From Actinomycetota bacterium (GTDB lineage Bacteria > Actinomycetota > Actinomycetes > Streptosporangiales > Streptosporangiaceae), in assembly GCA_003164955.1 (NCBI GenBank), contig PLRW01000135.1:3710-55723 (forward strand): a DNA stretch of 52,014 nt, in the 5' to 3' direction. Under the pieces are notes generated by a model. That model searched no databases. It saw nothing but the letters and a program-made list of their open reading frames with translations, and had not been told where the DNA came from. Position 1 is the first letter of the stretch. The number at the start of each line of letters is the position of its first letter. Below, in pieces: positions 51,983 to 52,014 of this stretch. Position numbers and translations under genes: made by a program.

Positions 51983-52014
51983 GCCGGTGCCAGTGCAGTC
52001 AGAAGACCAGTGCA

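Overview
The window comes from a high-GC actinomycete. Evidence: strong G/C bias at third codon positions, many GTG starts and leaderless-looking promoters, and typical families (PPOX/F420-type split-barrel flavoproteins, MpaB-type oxygenase, DUF397, DUF998, DUF427, LuxR with C-terminal HTH). It is an aerobic heterotroph chromosome segment; the species cannot be named from the sequence alone. No rRNA, CRISPR array or intact transposase was recognised, and tRNAs could not be searched systematically.

Region 1 (1-22428) is the accessory core: a Tc (toxin complex) locus. A LuxR-type regulator, cut by the window edge and frameshifted by an extra copy of a 7-bp repeat, precedes a 4050-codon TcA-like gene and, 10 bp later, a 2593-codon TcB-TcC fusion (SpvB domain, TcdB middle domains, RHS shell, RHS core, variable toxin tip). 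Together these two genes could encode a whole injection toxin: TcA pore/needle, TcB-TcC cocoon and enclosed effector. TcA is far longer than insect-pathogen TcA proteins because of a beta-repeat-rich N-terminus, a PA14-like insert and a Pro/Ala linker.

Region 2 (22429-23912) is a junction zone of gene fragments (PPOX, esterase, PadR, luciferase-like oxidoreductase), each missing an end. It probably marks the edge of the acquired Tc block.

Region 3 (23913-42509) is ordinary metabolic chromosome: hydrolase + PPOX pair, DUF998 membrane protein, fatty-acid desaturase, aquaporin, fumarase, MpaB-type oxygenase, ArsR regulator + serine/threonine dehydratase, acyl-CoA dehydrogenase + CoA-transferase, CHRD lipoprotein, a small secreted protein, metallophosphoesterase, a MOSC-reductase-ferredoxin fusion, and a DUF427/zinc-motif pair. 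Small remnants (phosphatidylserine-decarboxylase-like, DUF397, sedolisin) lie between them.

Region 4 (42665-51982) is a sugar-utilisation locus. A leftward operon (binding lipoprotein, two ABC permeases, DeoR regulator) and a rightward operon (GH4 glycosidase with the CHSV motif, SIS isomerase/deaminase, ROK kinase, class II aldolase) diverge from a shared control region. A second, paralogous DeoR regulator closes the right side. The likely logic is import of an alpha-galactoside or galactosamine-type sugar, intracellular cleavage, phosphorylation, isomerisation/deamination and aldol cleavage.
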